Assembly: GCA_002339265.1 (NCBI GenBank)
Contig: DDKG01000340.1
Location: 1 to 5,483, forward strand
DNA: 5,483 nt
Direction: 5' to 3'
Origin: Massilia sp. UBA2604
GTDB lineage: Bacteria; Pseudomonadota; Gammaproteobacteria; Burkholderiales; Burkholderiaceae_D
Under the pieces are notes generated by a model. It saw only the letters and a list, made by a program, of their open reading frames with translations. It did not search any database and was not told where the DNA came from. Positions 1 to 5,151 of the stretch are shown here, one piece after another. Made by a program: the position numbers and the translations under genes. The number at the start of each line of letters is the position of its first letter. Positions within the stretch are counted from its first letter, which is position 1.

Positions 1-770
1 AGCCCGACGCCGCTGCCGGCATGCAGGTTGAAGCCGACGCCGTCGTCGCACACGTCGACGCACAGGGTGGCGCCTTCGACCCGCGCGCGCACCGTGATCG
101 TGCCGCCGGCGACCTTCGGCTCCAGGCCGTGCTTGATCGCATTCTCGATCAGCGTCTGCAGCATCATCGGCGGGAACGGCGAGCTGCCGAGGAAGTCGGG
201 CACCTCGAAGCGCACCGCCAGCCTTTCCTTCATGCGCGCCTGCATGATCGACAGGTAGGCGCGCGACAGTTCGACCTGCTTGCCCAATGTCCCGCCGGCG
301 CCCTTGGCAGAGCGCATCTGCGGCAGCGAGGCGCGCAGGTATTCGATCAGGTGGCTATGCACGCGCGCGGCTTCCTTCGGGTCGGTCTCGATCAGCTGGC
401 CGATCAGGGCCAGGGTGTTGAACAGGAAGTGCGGCTCGACCTGGGCCTGGAGGGTGGCCATCTGCGCTTCGGTCAGGCGCCGCTCGAGATTGGCGACGTC
501 GGCCTTGGTGGAGGCATCGCGCGCCAGCAGCTCGGCGCGGCGCTTGCCGCCGGCCAGCACCTTGACGCCGAACGAGATCAGGATGAACCAGATCGCCGGC
601 TCGGTCAGCTTGATGAACAGGCCGGTGATGAACACCAGGAACCAGACCAGGTACAGCTGGCGCCACTCGATCAGCGCCAGCCAGTCGAAGAAGCGCCACC
701 ACAGCACGCCTGCTTCGCGAAAAGCGTCGCGGACGAAGTCGAGCGCGCGGTTGATCTGGGTGGCAGCCAT
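1..770 (-). CDS. LytS/AlgZ-type membrane sensor histidine kinase (C-terminus cut by window edge)
   Basis: This is the sensor half of a two-component system, expected to autophosphorylate on histidine and pass phosphate to a response regulator, in this family usually a LytTR-type one. The 256 residues present begin with a short cytosolic segment, then two hydrophobic stretches (about 39-54 and 58-73) that should be membrane helices with no room for a periplasmic sensor domain. A coiled-coil-like linker (about 77-108) follows. The His_kinase domain starts with VEPHFLFNTL, giving phospho-acceptor H114. The ATPase domain shows an N box, LIENAIKHGL (207-216, N210), and a G1 box, DDGVGF (242-247). 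The G2 box begins at GSGVGL (252-) and is cut by the edge. The start ATG (770-768) lies 4 bp after the stop of the upstream membrane-protein gene. Its AAGAG ribosome-binding site sits in that gene's last codons, so the two are probably translated together. The family call is firm; the signal and partner regulator cannot be seen. Confidence 0.93.
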   Translation of the reverse strand, partial: MAATQINRALDFVRDAFREAGVLWWRFFDWLALIEWRQLYLVWFLVFITGLFIKLTEPAIWFILISFGVKVLAGGKRRAELLARDASTKADVANLERRLTEAQMATLQAQVEPHFLFNTLALIGQLIETDPKEAARVHSHLIEYLRASLPQMRSAKGAGGTLGKQVELSRAYLSIMQARMKERLAVRFEVPDFLGSSPFPPMMLQTLIENAIKHGLEPKVAGGTITVRARVEGATLCVDVCDDGVGFNLHAGSGVG

Positions 771-774
771 GGTC

Positions 775-1053
775 TTACTCTTGCGTGTAGTGCTTGATGC
801 GGCGCGGTTCGCGGCCGAAGATGGCAATGGCGAGGAATTTGAGCAGCAGCAGGCCGACGAACAGCGCCAGCACGATCGGCACGATGGTGATCAGGGCCGC
901 CAGCACGATCGCGATCACCAGCAGCACCGGCCACGGCATGCGGCGCAGCGAACGGGCGCTGGACTTCGCCAGGCGCCAGGTGGTGCGGCCAGCCACTTCC
1001 ATATTGCGCAGGATCGATTGGAAGCGACTGGTGGGCGTATGAATGGTTTTCAT
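775..1053 (-). CDS. Small hydrophobic membrane protein upstream of the LytS-type kinase
   Basis: This is a 92-residue protein I do not recognise as a named family. A basic N-terminal part (residues 1-39, with several Arg/Lys and a likely amphipathic stretch) is followed by about 38 almost uninterrupted hydrophobic residues (41-79). That is long enough for two tightly packed helices, or a hairpin turning near P59. A short basic tail ends with GREPRRIKHYTQE. The charge pattern suggests that both ends are cytosolic. The start ATG (1053-1051) has a good AAAGGA ribosome-binding site at 1068-1063, 9 nt away. The stop TAA (777-775) is 4 bp before the kinase start, so the two genes form one transcription unit. 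A role as membrane partner or modulator of the kinase is inferred from position alone. Coding status is supported by the ribosome-binding site, membrane-protein composition and tight coupling. Confidence 0.82.
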   Translation of the reverse strand: MKTIHTPTSRFQSILRNMEVAGRTTWRLAKSSARSLRRMPWPVLLVIAIVLAALITIVPIVLALFVGLLLLKFLAIAIFGREPRRIKHYTQE

Positions 1054-1081
1054 GCGTGCAAGTCCTTTCTAACAATGATGA

Positions 1082-1094
1082 CCCTACTGTAGGG
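1082..1094. promoter_or_regulatory. Perfect 13-bp palindrome (CCCTAC-T-GTAGGG), candidate operator
   Basis: The 6-bp arms CCCTAC and GTAGGG flank a single central base. The palindrome covers the whole candidate -10 hexamer (1091-1086) of the minus-strand promoter, so a bound dimeric regulator would block RNA polymerase. It does not match any operator I can name with confidence. No regulator gene is visible in the window; the kinase's cognate response regulator, if encoded beyond the left edge, is one candidate. Confidence 0.45.
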
Positions 1095-1114
1095 ATGCAC
1101 CCATGTTACGCCAA
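1086..1114 (-). promoter_or_regulatory. Candidate sigma70-type promoter for the membrane protein-kinase operon
   Basis: Read on the minus strand, TTGGCG (1114-1109) and TACAGT (1091-1086) are separated by exactly 17 bp. Each hexamer matches the consensus at 4 of 6 positions. Transcription would start about 25 bp ahead of the ATG at 1053, leaving a short leader that contains the AAAGGA ribosome-binding site. This is a pattern match only, but its position and spacing are good. Confidence 0.5.
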
Positions 1115-1138
1115 GAGCGATCCGATAAACGGTGCGAT

Positions 1139-1190
1139 TTCGGGGACGGGCGGTCGTCAGAGCGGATGAACGGGGACGTCTTTGCCCCGT
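1139..1190. repeat. Small GGGG/CCCC hairpin next to the large repeat element
   Basis: ACGGGG (1170-1175) pairs perfectly with CCCCGT (1185-1190) around a 9-nt loop. GGGGACG occurs twice, at 1142-1148 and 1172-1178. The composition resembles the short palindromic intergenic repeats common in GC-rich proteobacteria, but I cannot name a family. There is no T-run after the stem on either strand, so an intrinsic terminator is not supported. Confidence 0.35.
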
Positions 1191-1201
1191 CAATACGACT
1201 T

Positions 1202-1359
1202 AGAACCTATCCCGGTAGGCGGCAGTCGCTTCTGGCGCGCCTGACGAACGTGTGCTGCGTTGCTCGTCGTTGCATGGCTCGCCATGCGGCCTCCTCGCGC
1301 CTTGCCCACGCCCGCCATGCATCGCCAGCAGCTTCCCGCCGCCTACCGGGATAGGTTCT
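1202..1359. repeat. 158-bp element with exact 22-bp terminal inverted repeats (MITE- or REP-like)
   Basis: The left end (1202-1223) begins AGAACCTATCCCGGTAGG, and its exact 22-bp reverse complement lies at 1338-1359. A second inner pair continues the fold: 1228-1237 with 1323-1332, matching at 9 of 10 positions. A central hairpin GCATGGC-TC-GCCATGC (1272-1287) forms the tip, and a second copy of GCCATGC at 1314-1320 can compete for the same arm. The interior has no credible gene, so it is non-autonomous. ACT flanks both sides (1198-1200 and 1361-1363) if the element is taken as 1201-1360, a possible 3-bp target duplication that could be chance. The element lies between the 3' end of the GNAT-TonB unit and the promoter of the kinase unit, and could stabilise or end the GNAT-TonB transcript. 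I do not recognise the family. Confidence 0.75.
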
Positions 1360-1994
1360 TACTCGATCAGCTTGAGCGCTTCCTGCCGCATCACGTCGAG
1401 CATGCCGGCTTCGGGCGTGCGTGCGCAGGTGGCCACCGTGGCGTTCATCACCGCTTCCACGCCCGGGAAGGACTGGCGCGCCGAGCCCTCGCGGTGCAGG
1501 CTGTAGATCAGCGTGCCGATGCTTTCATAGCTTACCGGCAATTCGCGCGGACCACGTTCGGGGAAGGTGGCGGCCTGCCAGGCGGCGTCGACATTGAAAT
1601 CGGCGCAGCTCTTGGTGGCGATGGTGGAGCTGTGGTCTTTCTTGAACTTGAAGATCACCAGGCCGTTGCGGTGCTCGTTGCCGGCGGCGACGTCGAGCCG
1701 CCTGGCCATGTCCAGCGCCAGCGCATCGAGTTCGGCCGAGCGCGAGGATTCGCGCACCGTGATGACCCCTTTGCGGCCCTTGTCGTCGAGGGCCAGTTCG
1801 ACCGTCACATTGCCCTGCACGCCGCGCCGCGCGAGCGCCGCCGGATAGCTGGCGTCGGTGGCGTAGATCGTGATCTCGCGCCAGGTCGGCACGGTGGCCT
1901 GGGCCGCGGCCGATTGCGGCGCCATGGCCAGCAGGGCCAGCGCCAGGGTCGAACCTGCCGCCAGGGCCTTCATCGTGTGAGTGCGCGGCGCCAT
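1359..1994 (-). CDS. Exported TonB C-terminal-domain protein
   Basis: This is a 211-residue protein. Residues 1-33 form a signal peptide: a basic start, a hydrophobic core ALAAGSTLALALLAMA, and a probable signal peptidase I site after AQA at 31-33. Residues about 48-118 resemble the TonB C-terminal fold: YPAALARRGVQGNVTVELALD, then a DKGRK turn, then the VRESSRSAELDALALDMARR helix. The region after 120 is not recognised and carries two cysteines (C130, C190) that could pair in the periplasm. Unlike a true TonB it has no retained membrane anchor and no proline-rich spacer, so driving outer-membrane transport is doubtful. Its start overlaps the acetyltransferase stop by one base (TGATG, 1996-1992), which favours this start over the in-frame ATG at 1973 (204 residues). 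The stop TAA straddles the edge of the adjacent repeat, so the present C-terminus may have been set by that insertion. Confidence 0.85.
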   Translation of the reverse strand: MAPRTHTMKALAAGSTLALALLAMAPQSAAAQATVPTWREITIYATDASYPAALARRGVQGNVTVELALDDKGRKGVITVRESSRSAELDALALDMARRLDVAAGNEHRNGLVIFKFKKDHSSTIATKSCADFNVDAAWQAATFPERGPRELPVSYESIGTLIYSLHREGSARQSFPGVEAVMNATVATCARTPEAGMLDVMRQEALKLIE

Positions 1995-2557
1995 CAGTGC
2001 GCCGCCCTGTCGTTCCAGTAGTCGCGCAGCAGGCCGTAGAAGACGGTGTCGGCATACTCGCCGTGTACCAGCCAGCGCTGCGGCATGAAGCCCTCCTTGC
2101 GAAAGCCCAGTTTTTCCAGCACGCGGCCGGAAGCCTCGTTGCGCGGGTCGATGTCGGCCTCGACCCGGTTCAGGCCCACTTCGCGGAAGCCATGGTCCAG
2201 CGCGGCCGACAGCGCTTCGAAGGCATAACCCTGGCCCCAGTGCGCGCTGCCCAGCGCGTAGCCGAGTTCGCAGCGCTTGTTCTGGTTGAAGAAGTGGTGC
2301 AAGGCCACGGTGCCGATCAGTTGGCGGTTGGAGGCTAGCTCGATCGCGAAGCGCAATTCGGTCTCGTCGCGGTAGGCTTCCAGCGCCCGGGCAATGGCCG
2401 CTTCGGCGAGGGAGATGTCGGTCCACGGCTCGGCGCTCCAGTAGCGCACCACGGCCGGGTCGGAAAAGATGGTGTACAGCGCCGGCGCATCGCTCGCGGC
2501 CAGCGGGCGCAGCACCAGGCGTTCGGTGGTCAGGACAGGGGTGATATAAGTCGACAT
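1994..2557 (-). CDS. GNAT-family N-acetyltransferase, RimJ/RimL-like
   Basis: This 187-residue protein is expected to transfer acetyl from acetyl-CoA to an amine, in the cytosol. The N-terminal TERLVLRPLAASDAPAL followed by FSDPAVVRYW is typical of the Acetyltransf_3 (RimJ/RimL) branch. The acetyl-CoA pyrophosphate loop is seen in HWGQGYAFEA (106-115) on the strand after CELGYALG. The C-terminal NRVEADIDPRNEASGRVLEKLGF (130-152) is the usual end of the fold. The substrate cannot be told from sequence: ribosomal-protein N-termini, small amines and antibiotics are all used by relatives. The start ATG at 2557-2555 is chosen because the conserved domain begins a few residues later. An in-frame ATG at 2566 would add MRT, and neither start has a clear Shine-Dalgarno. 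The longer open frame upstream to about 2695 is not needed. It is translationally coupled to the TonB-domain gene downstream. Confidence 0.88.
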   Translation of the reverse strand: MSTYITPVLTTERLVLRPLAASDAPALYTIFSDPAVVRYWSAEPWTDISLAEAAIARALEAYRDETELRFAIELASNRQLIGTVALHHFFNQNKRCELGYALGSAHWGQGYAFEALSAALDHGFREVGLNRVEADIDPRNEASGRVLEKLGFRKEGFMPQRWLVHGEYADTVFYGLLRDYWNDRAAH

Positions 2558-2746
2558 GGTTCGCATTGCCAGTGTGATAAGCGGTAGCATACCACTGCTG
2601 CGGCGCCCGTAGACAGCGCCACGGCGCACCGGTTTTCCGCATCGCTTTGCGGCGGTGCAAACCGCCAACCGTGTGCCAGTTGCAAGACTCGCCATTCTTG
2701 TTCAAACTTCAATGGTTCAGGGCGCCATCGAGACGAGGAGCGGACT
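2558..2746. other. Divergent intergenic region between the GNAT and aminotransferase genes
   Basis: This stretch separates divergently transcribed genes and must carry both promoters. On the minus strand a TATGCT (-10-like, 2591-2586) lies near the GNAT start but has no good -35. On the plus strand TTGCAA, 17 bp and CAAACT (about 2683-2711) is a weak candidate. GGTA-GCA-TACC (2583-2593) is a short dyad next to the GNAT start. I see no copy of the RutR-type palindrome (TTGACC/GGTCAA) known from E. coli pyrimidine control. The aminotransferase ribosome-binding site GAGGAG is at 2735-2740. Confidence 0.5.
2626..2666 (+). promoter_or_regulatory. Two mutually exclusive hairpins in the aminotransferase upstream region
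   Basis: GGCGGT (2651-2656) and ACCGCC (2661-2666) form a perfect 6-bp stem closed by GCAA, a GNRA-type tetraloop. An alternative fold pairs GCACCG (2626-2631) with CGGTGC (2653-2658), and CCGC (2637-2640) with GCGG (2649-2652), using the same bases. This resembles an antiterminator/terminator switch, but there is no T-run and the transcription start is unknown. It may simply be GC-rich chance pairing. Confidence 0.25.
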
Positions 2747-4063
2747 ATGTACCAATCAAGGCCTGCCGCGATGTCATCCTTCTGGATGCCATTCACCAAT
2801 AACCGCGACTTCAAGCGCGATCCGCGCCTGCTGGTCTCTGCCAAGGGGATGTATTACCGCGACGTCGATGGCCGCGAGCTGCTCGACGGCGCCGCCGGCC
2901 TGTGGTGCGTGCCCTGCGGCCACGGCCAGCCGAAGATCGCCGAGGCCATCGCCGCCATGGCCGGGCAGCTCGACTACGCCCCGACATTCCAGATGGGCCA
3001 CCCGGCCGCCTTCGAACTGGCCGAGCGGCTGATGGAGTATTCCGGCAATCGCTTCGGCCACGTGTTCTATACGGGCTCGGGATCGGAAGCGGTCGACACC
3101 GCGCTCAAGATCGCGCTGGCCTATCACCGCGCGCGCGGGGACGGAGGACGCACGCGCCTGATCGGCCGCGAGCGCGGCTACCATGGCGTGGGCTTCGGCG
3201 GCGTCTCGGTCGGCGGCATCGGCGCCAACCGCAAGCATTTCGGGCCCTTGCTGCCGGGCGTCGACCACCTGCGCCACACGCATGACCTGGAGCGCAACGC
3301 CTGGTCGCGCGGCGAGCCGGAACACGGCGTCGAACTGGCCGAAGACCTCGAACGGCTGGTGACCCTGCACGATCCGTCGACCATCGCGGCGGTGATCGTG
3401 GAACCGGTATCCGGTTCCACCGGCGTGCTGATTCCGCCCAAGGGCTACCTCAAGCGCCTGCGCGAGATCTGCGACCGTCACGGCATCCTGCTGATCTTCG
3501 ACGAGGTCATCACCGGCTTCGGTCGCCTGACGACGCCGTTCGCCGCCGACTGGTTCGGCGTCGAGCCCGACCTGATGACCACTGCCAAGGGCATTACCAA
3601 TGGCGCGGTGCCGATGGGCGCGGTATTCAGCAAGGCGTTCATCCACGACGCCTTCATGGAAGCGCCGGCCGGGATCGAGCTGTTCCACGGCTATACCTAT
3701 TCCGGCCACCCGCTGGCCTGCGCCGCCGCGCTGGCCACGCTGGAGGTATTCCGCGAACAGGCGGTGCTGGAGAACGCGGCGCGCATGCAGCCGTATTTCG
3801 AGGAAGCGCTGCAATCGCTGCGCGGCCTGCCGCACGTGATCGACCTGCGCTCGATCGGCATCATCGCCGGCATCGAGCTGGCGCCGATCGCAGGCCAGCC
3901 CGGCGCGCGTGGCTATGCGGCGCTCAAGCAGGCCTTCGCCGACGGCCTGCTCATCCGCATCACAGGCGACATCATCGCGCTGTCGCCACCGCTGGTGCTG
4001 GAGAAAAAACACGTCGACGAATTGTTCGGCAAGCTGGCCACTGTCTTGACCCGACTGGCCTGA
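2747..4063 (+). CDS. Omega-amino acid (beta-alanine):pyruvate aminotransferase, class III PLP enzyme
   Basis: This cytosolic PLP enzyme should move the amino group of beta-alanine or another omega-amino acid to pyruvate, giving malonate semialdehyde and L-alanine. All 438 residues fit the omega-amino acid:pyruvate transaminase family (about 440-450 residues). FWMPFTNNRDFK (12-23) and GLWC (51-54) are typical of the N-terminal substrate region. GSGSEA (110-115) binds the PLP phosphate and YHG (145-147) stacks on the ring. D252 in FDEVITGFGR contacts the pyridine nitrogen, and K281 in TTAKGITNGAVP forms the Schiff base. HGYTYSGHP (314-322) is the family's second phosphate loop, and R404 in LLIRITGD matches the position of the mobile arginine that binds carboxylate co-substrates. 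GAGGAG at 2735-2740 sets the start, although the conserved part begins at M9. The PreT-like gene follows 47 bp downstream and then an NCS1 permease, which points to beta-alanine from pyrimidine breakdown as the physiological substrate. Confidence 0.93.
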   Translation: MYQSRPAAMSSFWMPFTNNRDFKRDPRLLVSAKGMYYRDVDGRELLDGAAGLWCVPCGHGQPKIAEAIAAMAGQLDYAPTFQMGHPAAFELAERLMEYSGNRFGHVFYTGSGSEAVDTALKIALAYHRARGDGGRTRLIGRERGYHGVGFGGVSVGGIGANRKHFGPLLPGVDHLRHTHDLERNAWSRGEPEHGVELAEDLERLVTLHDPSTIAAVIVEPVSGSTGVLIPPKGYLKRLREICDRHGILLIFDEVITGFGRLTTPFAADWFGVEPDLMTTAKGITNGAVPMGAVFSKAFIHDAFMEAPAGIELFHGYTYSGHPLACAAALATLEVFREQAVLENAARMQPYFEEALQSLRGLPHVIDLRSIGIIAGIELAPIAGQPGARGYAALKQAFADGLLIRITGDIIALSPPLVLEKKHVDELFGKLATVLTRLA

Positions 4064-4090
4064 TAACGGAGAAGGCGTACCACGCCTCGC

Positions 4091-4111
4091 ATGAGAAGAA
4101 AGAGAGACTGA
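4091..4111 (+). CDS. Possible 6-codon leader cistron MRRKRD before the PreT-like gene
   Basis: ATG at 4091 opens six codons, including three AGA, which should be rare arginine codons in such a GC-rich genome. It stops with TGA at 4109-4111, overlapping the next ATG by one base (TGATG). A GGAGAAGG ribosome-binding-like run (4068-4075) lies rather far upstream, but a small hairpin GGCGT-ACC-ACGCC (4074-4086) between the two would shorten the distance. The alternative is that the purine-rich run is just the ribosome-binding site of the next gene, which is the simpler reading. Confidence 0.15.
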   Translation: MRRKRD

Positions 4112-5088
4112 TGACCGCCAGCACCGACGCCCTGGATCTCGCATCCGAAGAATTCTCGCTCCTGGCCGGCGAACCGGCCCCGCCGACCGGCAAGCAGGTG
4201 GCCGTGGTCGGCGCCGGCATGGCCGGCATGGCCTGCGCCATCCGGCTGGCGCTGCTCGGTAATAGTGTGGTGCTGTACGAGGCGCGCTCGCGCGAGCGCA
4301 TGGATGAAACGGTTACCGATAGCGCATCCGAACGGGCGCTGTTCGAGCGCCTGGTGGCGCGGGGCCGCATCCGCTGCGAATACGGCCGCAAGCTGGGCGT
4401 CGACATCGAGCTGGCCGACCTGCACCTGTGGCACGACGCGATCTTCATCGGCGTCGGCCTGGCGTCCGGCCGCGTGCTGGCGCTGTCCGGCAGCGATCCG
4501 GCGGGCCTGGTCGACGCCGGCCGCCGCGTGGCGGCCGTCTATGCGCTGGACGACCTGCTGGCGCTGCCGGTGCCGCAGCGCGCGATCGTGATCGGCGCCA
4601 GCCGCGGCGCGGTGGGCATGGCGGCGCGCCTGAAGCAGCTGGGCGCCCACGACGTGACCCTGGCGCTGCGCCACGCCCTGGCGCCCGATGGCCGCGAAGA
4701 AGAAGTCGCGCGCGCCTGCTTCGTGCGCGTGCGCGGCTGGGTCGCGCCGCTCGAGGTGCTGCGCGACGAACGCGGCGCGGTCGCGTCGGTGCGTTTCGAG
4801 CAGACCCGCCTGCTGGGCGACTGCATGGTCGACACCGGCGGCTTCACCGAGATCGCCGCCCACGCCGTGTTCAAGGCAGTGGGCCGCGCGGGCGGGACCG
4901 AACGCGACCCGCTGGTACGCCAGCAGTCGCGCGAGGGCGACCGGATCGAGGTCGACGGGTGCTTTCGCACCGCGCTGCCGGGCATCTATGCCGGCGGCGA
5001 CTGCGTGGCAGCCCGGCTGGACGGCGTCCAGGCGCGCCGCCATGGCCTGCAGGCGGCGCAGGCAATCCACGCCGACCTGCAGGCCTGA
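4111..5088 (+). CDS. PreT-like FAD/NAD(P) oxidoreductase lacking the N-terminal Fe-S domain
   Basis: This is a 325-residue relative of the electron-input subunit (PreT) of bacterial dihydropyrimidine dehydrogenase and of the GltD glutamate synthase small subunit. Visible are a linker (1-27), a first Rossmann loop VVGAGMAG (32-39) with acidic partner E57 in LYEA (FAD binding), a second Rossmann region around IVIGASRGAVGMA (159-171), and the C-terminal FAD motif GIYAGGDCVA (291-300). Known PreT proteins exceed 400 residues and start with about 100 residues carrying CxxC-type [4Fe-4S] cysteines. Here that part is absent, and the 47-bp gap upstream leaves no room for it. The GG...GIP motif expected after LYEA is also missing, and the NADPH loop GGGxxAxD has become GASRGAVG. 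The six cysteines present are scattered. The start has a purine-rich AAAGAGAG just upstream (4099-4106). The position between the aminotransferase and the NCS1 permease supports a pyrimidine-catabolic origin, but activity as a classical PreT is uncertain. Confidence 0.8.
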   Translation: MTASTDALDLASEEFSLLAGEPAPPTGKQVAVVGAGMAGMACAIRLALLGNSVVLYEARSRERMDETVTDSASERALFERLVARGRIRCEYGRKLGVDIELADLHLWHDAIFIGVGLASGRVLALSGSDPAGLVDAGRRVAAVYALDDLLALPVPQRAIVIGASRGAVGMAARLKQLGAHDVTLALRHALAPDGREEEVARACFVRVRGWVAPLEVLRDERGAVASVRFEQTRLLGDCMVDTGGFTEIAAHAVFKAVGRAGGTERDPLVRQQSREGDRIEVDGCFRTALPGIYAGGDCVAARLDGVQARRHGLQAAQAIHADLQA

Positions 5089-5092
5089 GGTT

Positions 5093-5122
5093 TTCACGCC
5101 GTATTGACGTTTGCGTTACACT
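5093..5122 (+). promoter_or_regulatory. Weak candidate promoter ahead of the NCS1 permease gene
   Basis: TTCACG (5093-5098), an 18-bp spacer and TACACT (5117-5122) match the sigma70 consensus at four positions each and would give a leader of about 23 nt. A stand-alone TTGACG (5104-5109) has no good -10 partner. The 63-bp gap after the PreT-like gene is longer than the gene spacing elsewhere in this window's operons, which leaves room for an internal promoter. This is a pattern match only. Confidence 0.22.
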
Positions 5123-5151
5123 CGCGCGCATCGATTCAACCGACGCGCACC

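Noticed and set aside
21..797. 258-codon plus-strand open frame opposite the kinase
   Set aside because: The minus strand encodes a clear histidine kinase with H, N and G1 boxes. The plus frame has no domain and has a shadow-like composition.
1170..1190. Intrinsic terminator at the GGGG/CCCC hairpin
   Set aside because: No T-run follows the stem on either strand.
1260..2021. 253-codon plus-strand frame opposite the TonB-domain gene, beginning inside the repeat
   Set aside because: Shadow composition, no ribosome-binding site, and it would run through the inverted-repeat element.
2558..2695. Longer N-terminus for the acetyltransferase
   Set aside because: The conserved RimJ/RimL-type start TERLVLRP begins about ten residues after the ATG at 2557, and the upstream codons show no conserved features.
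1359..2705. 448-codon frame that would extend the TonB-domain protein far upstream
   Set aside because: The part before 1994 is out of frame with, and on the same strand as, the GNAT gene. The signal peptide directly after 1994 and the TGATG coupling mark the true start.
2558..2746. RutR-type operator upstream of the pyrimidine-like operon
   Set aside because: I looked for TTGACC/GGTCAA half-sites and found no spaced pair.
2774..4144. 456-codon open frame on the minus strand opposite the aminotransferase
   Set aside because: It is antisense to a gene with all the catalytic motifs of its family, is full of Gln/Arg/Ala/Val runs typical of GC-rich shadow frames, and shows no recognisable domain.
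3913..5097. 394-codon minus-strand open frame opposite the PreT-like gene
   Set aside because: Composition is of the shadow type (His/Gln/Arg/Ala rich), and it spans the end of the aminotransferase and the whole PreT-like gene without any motif.
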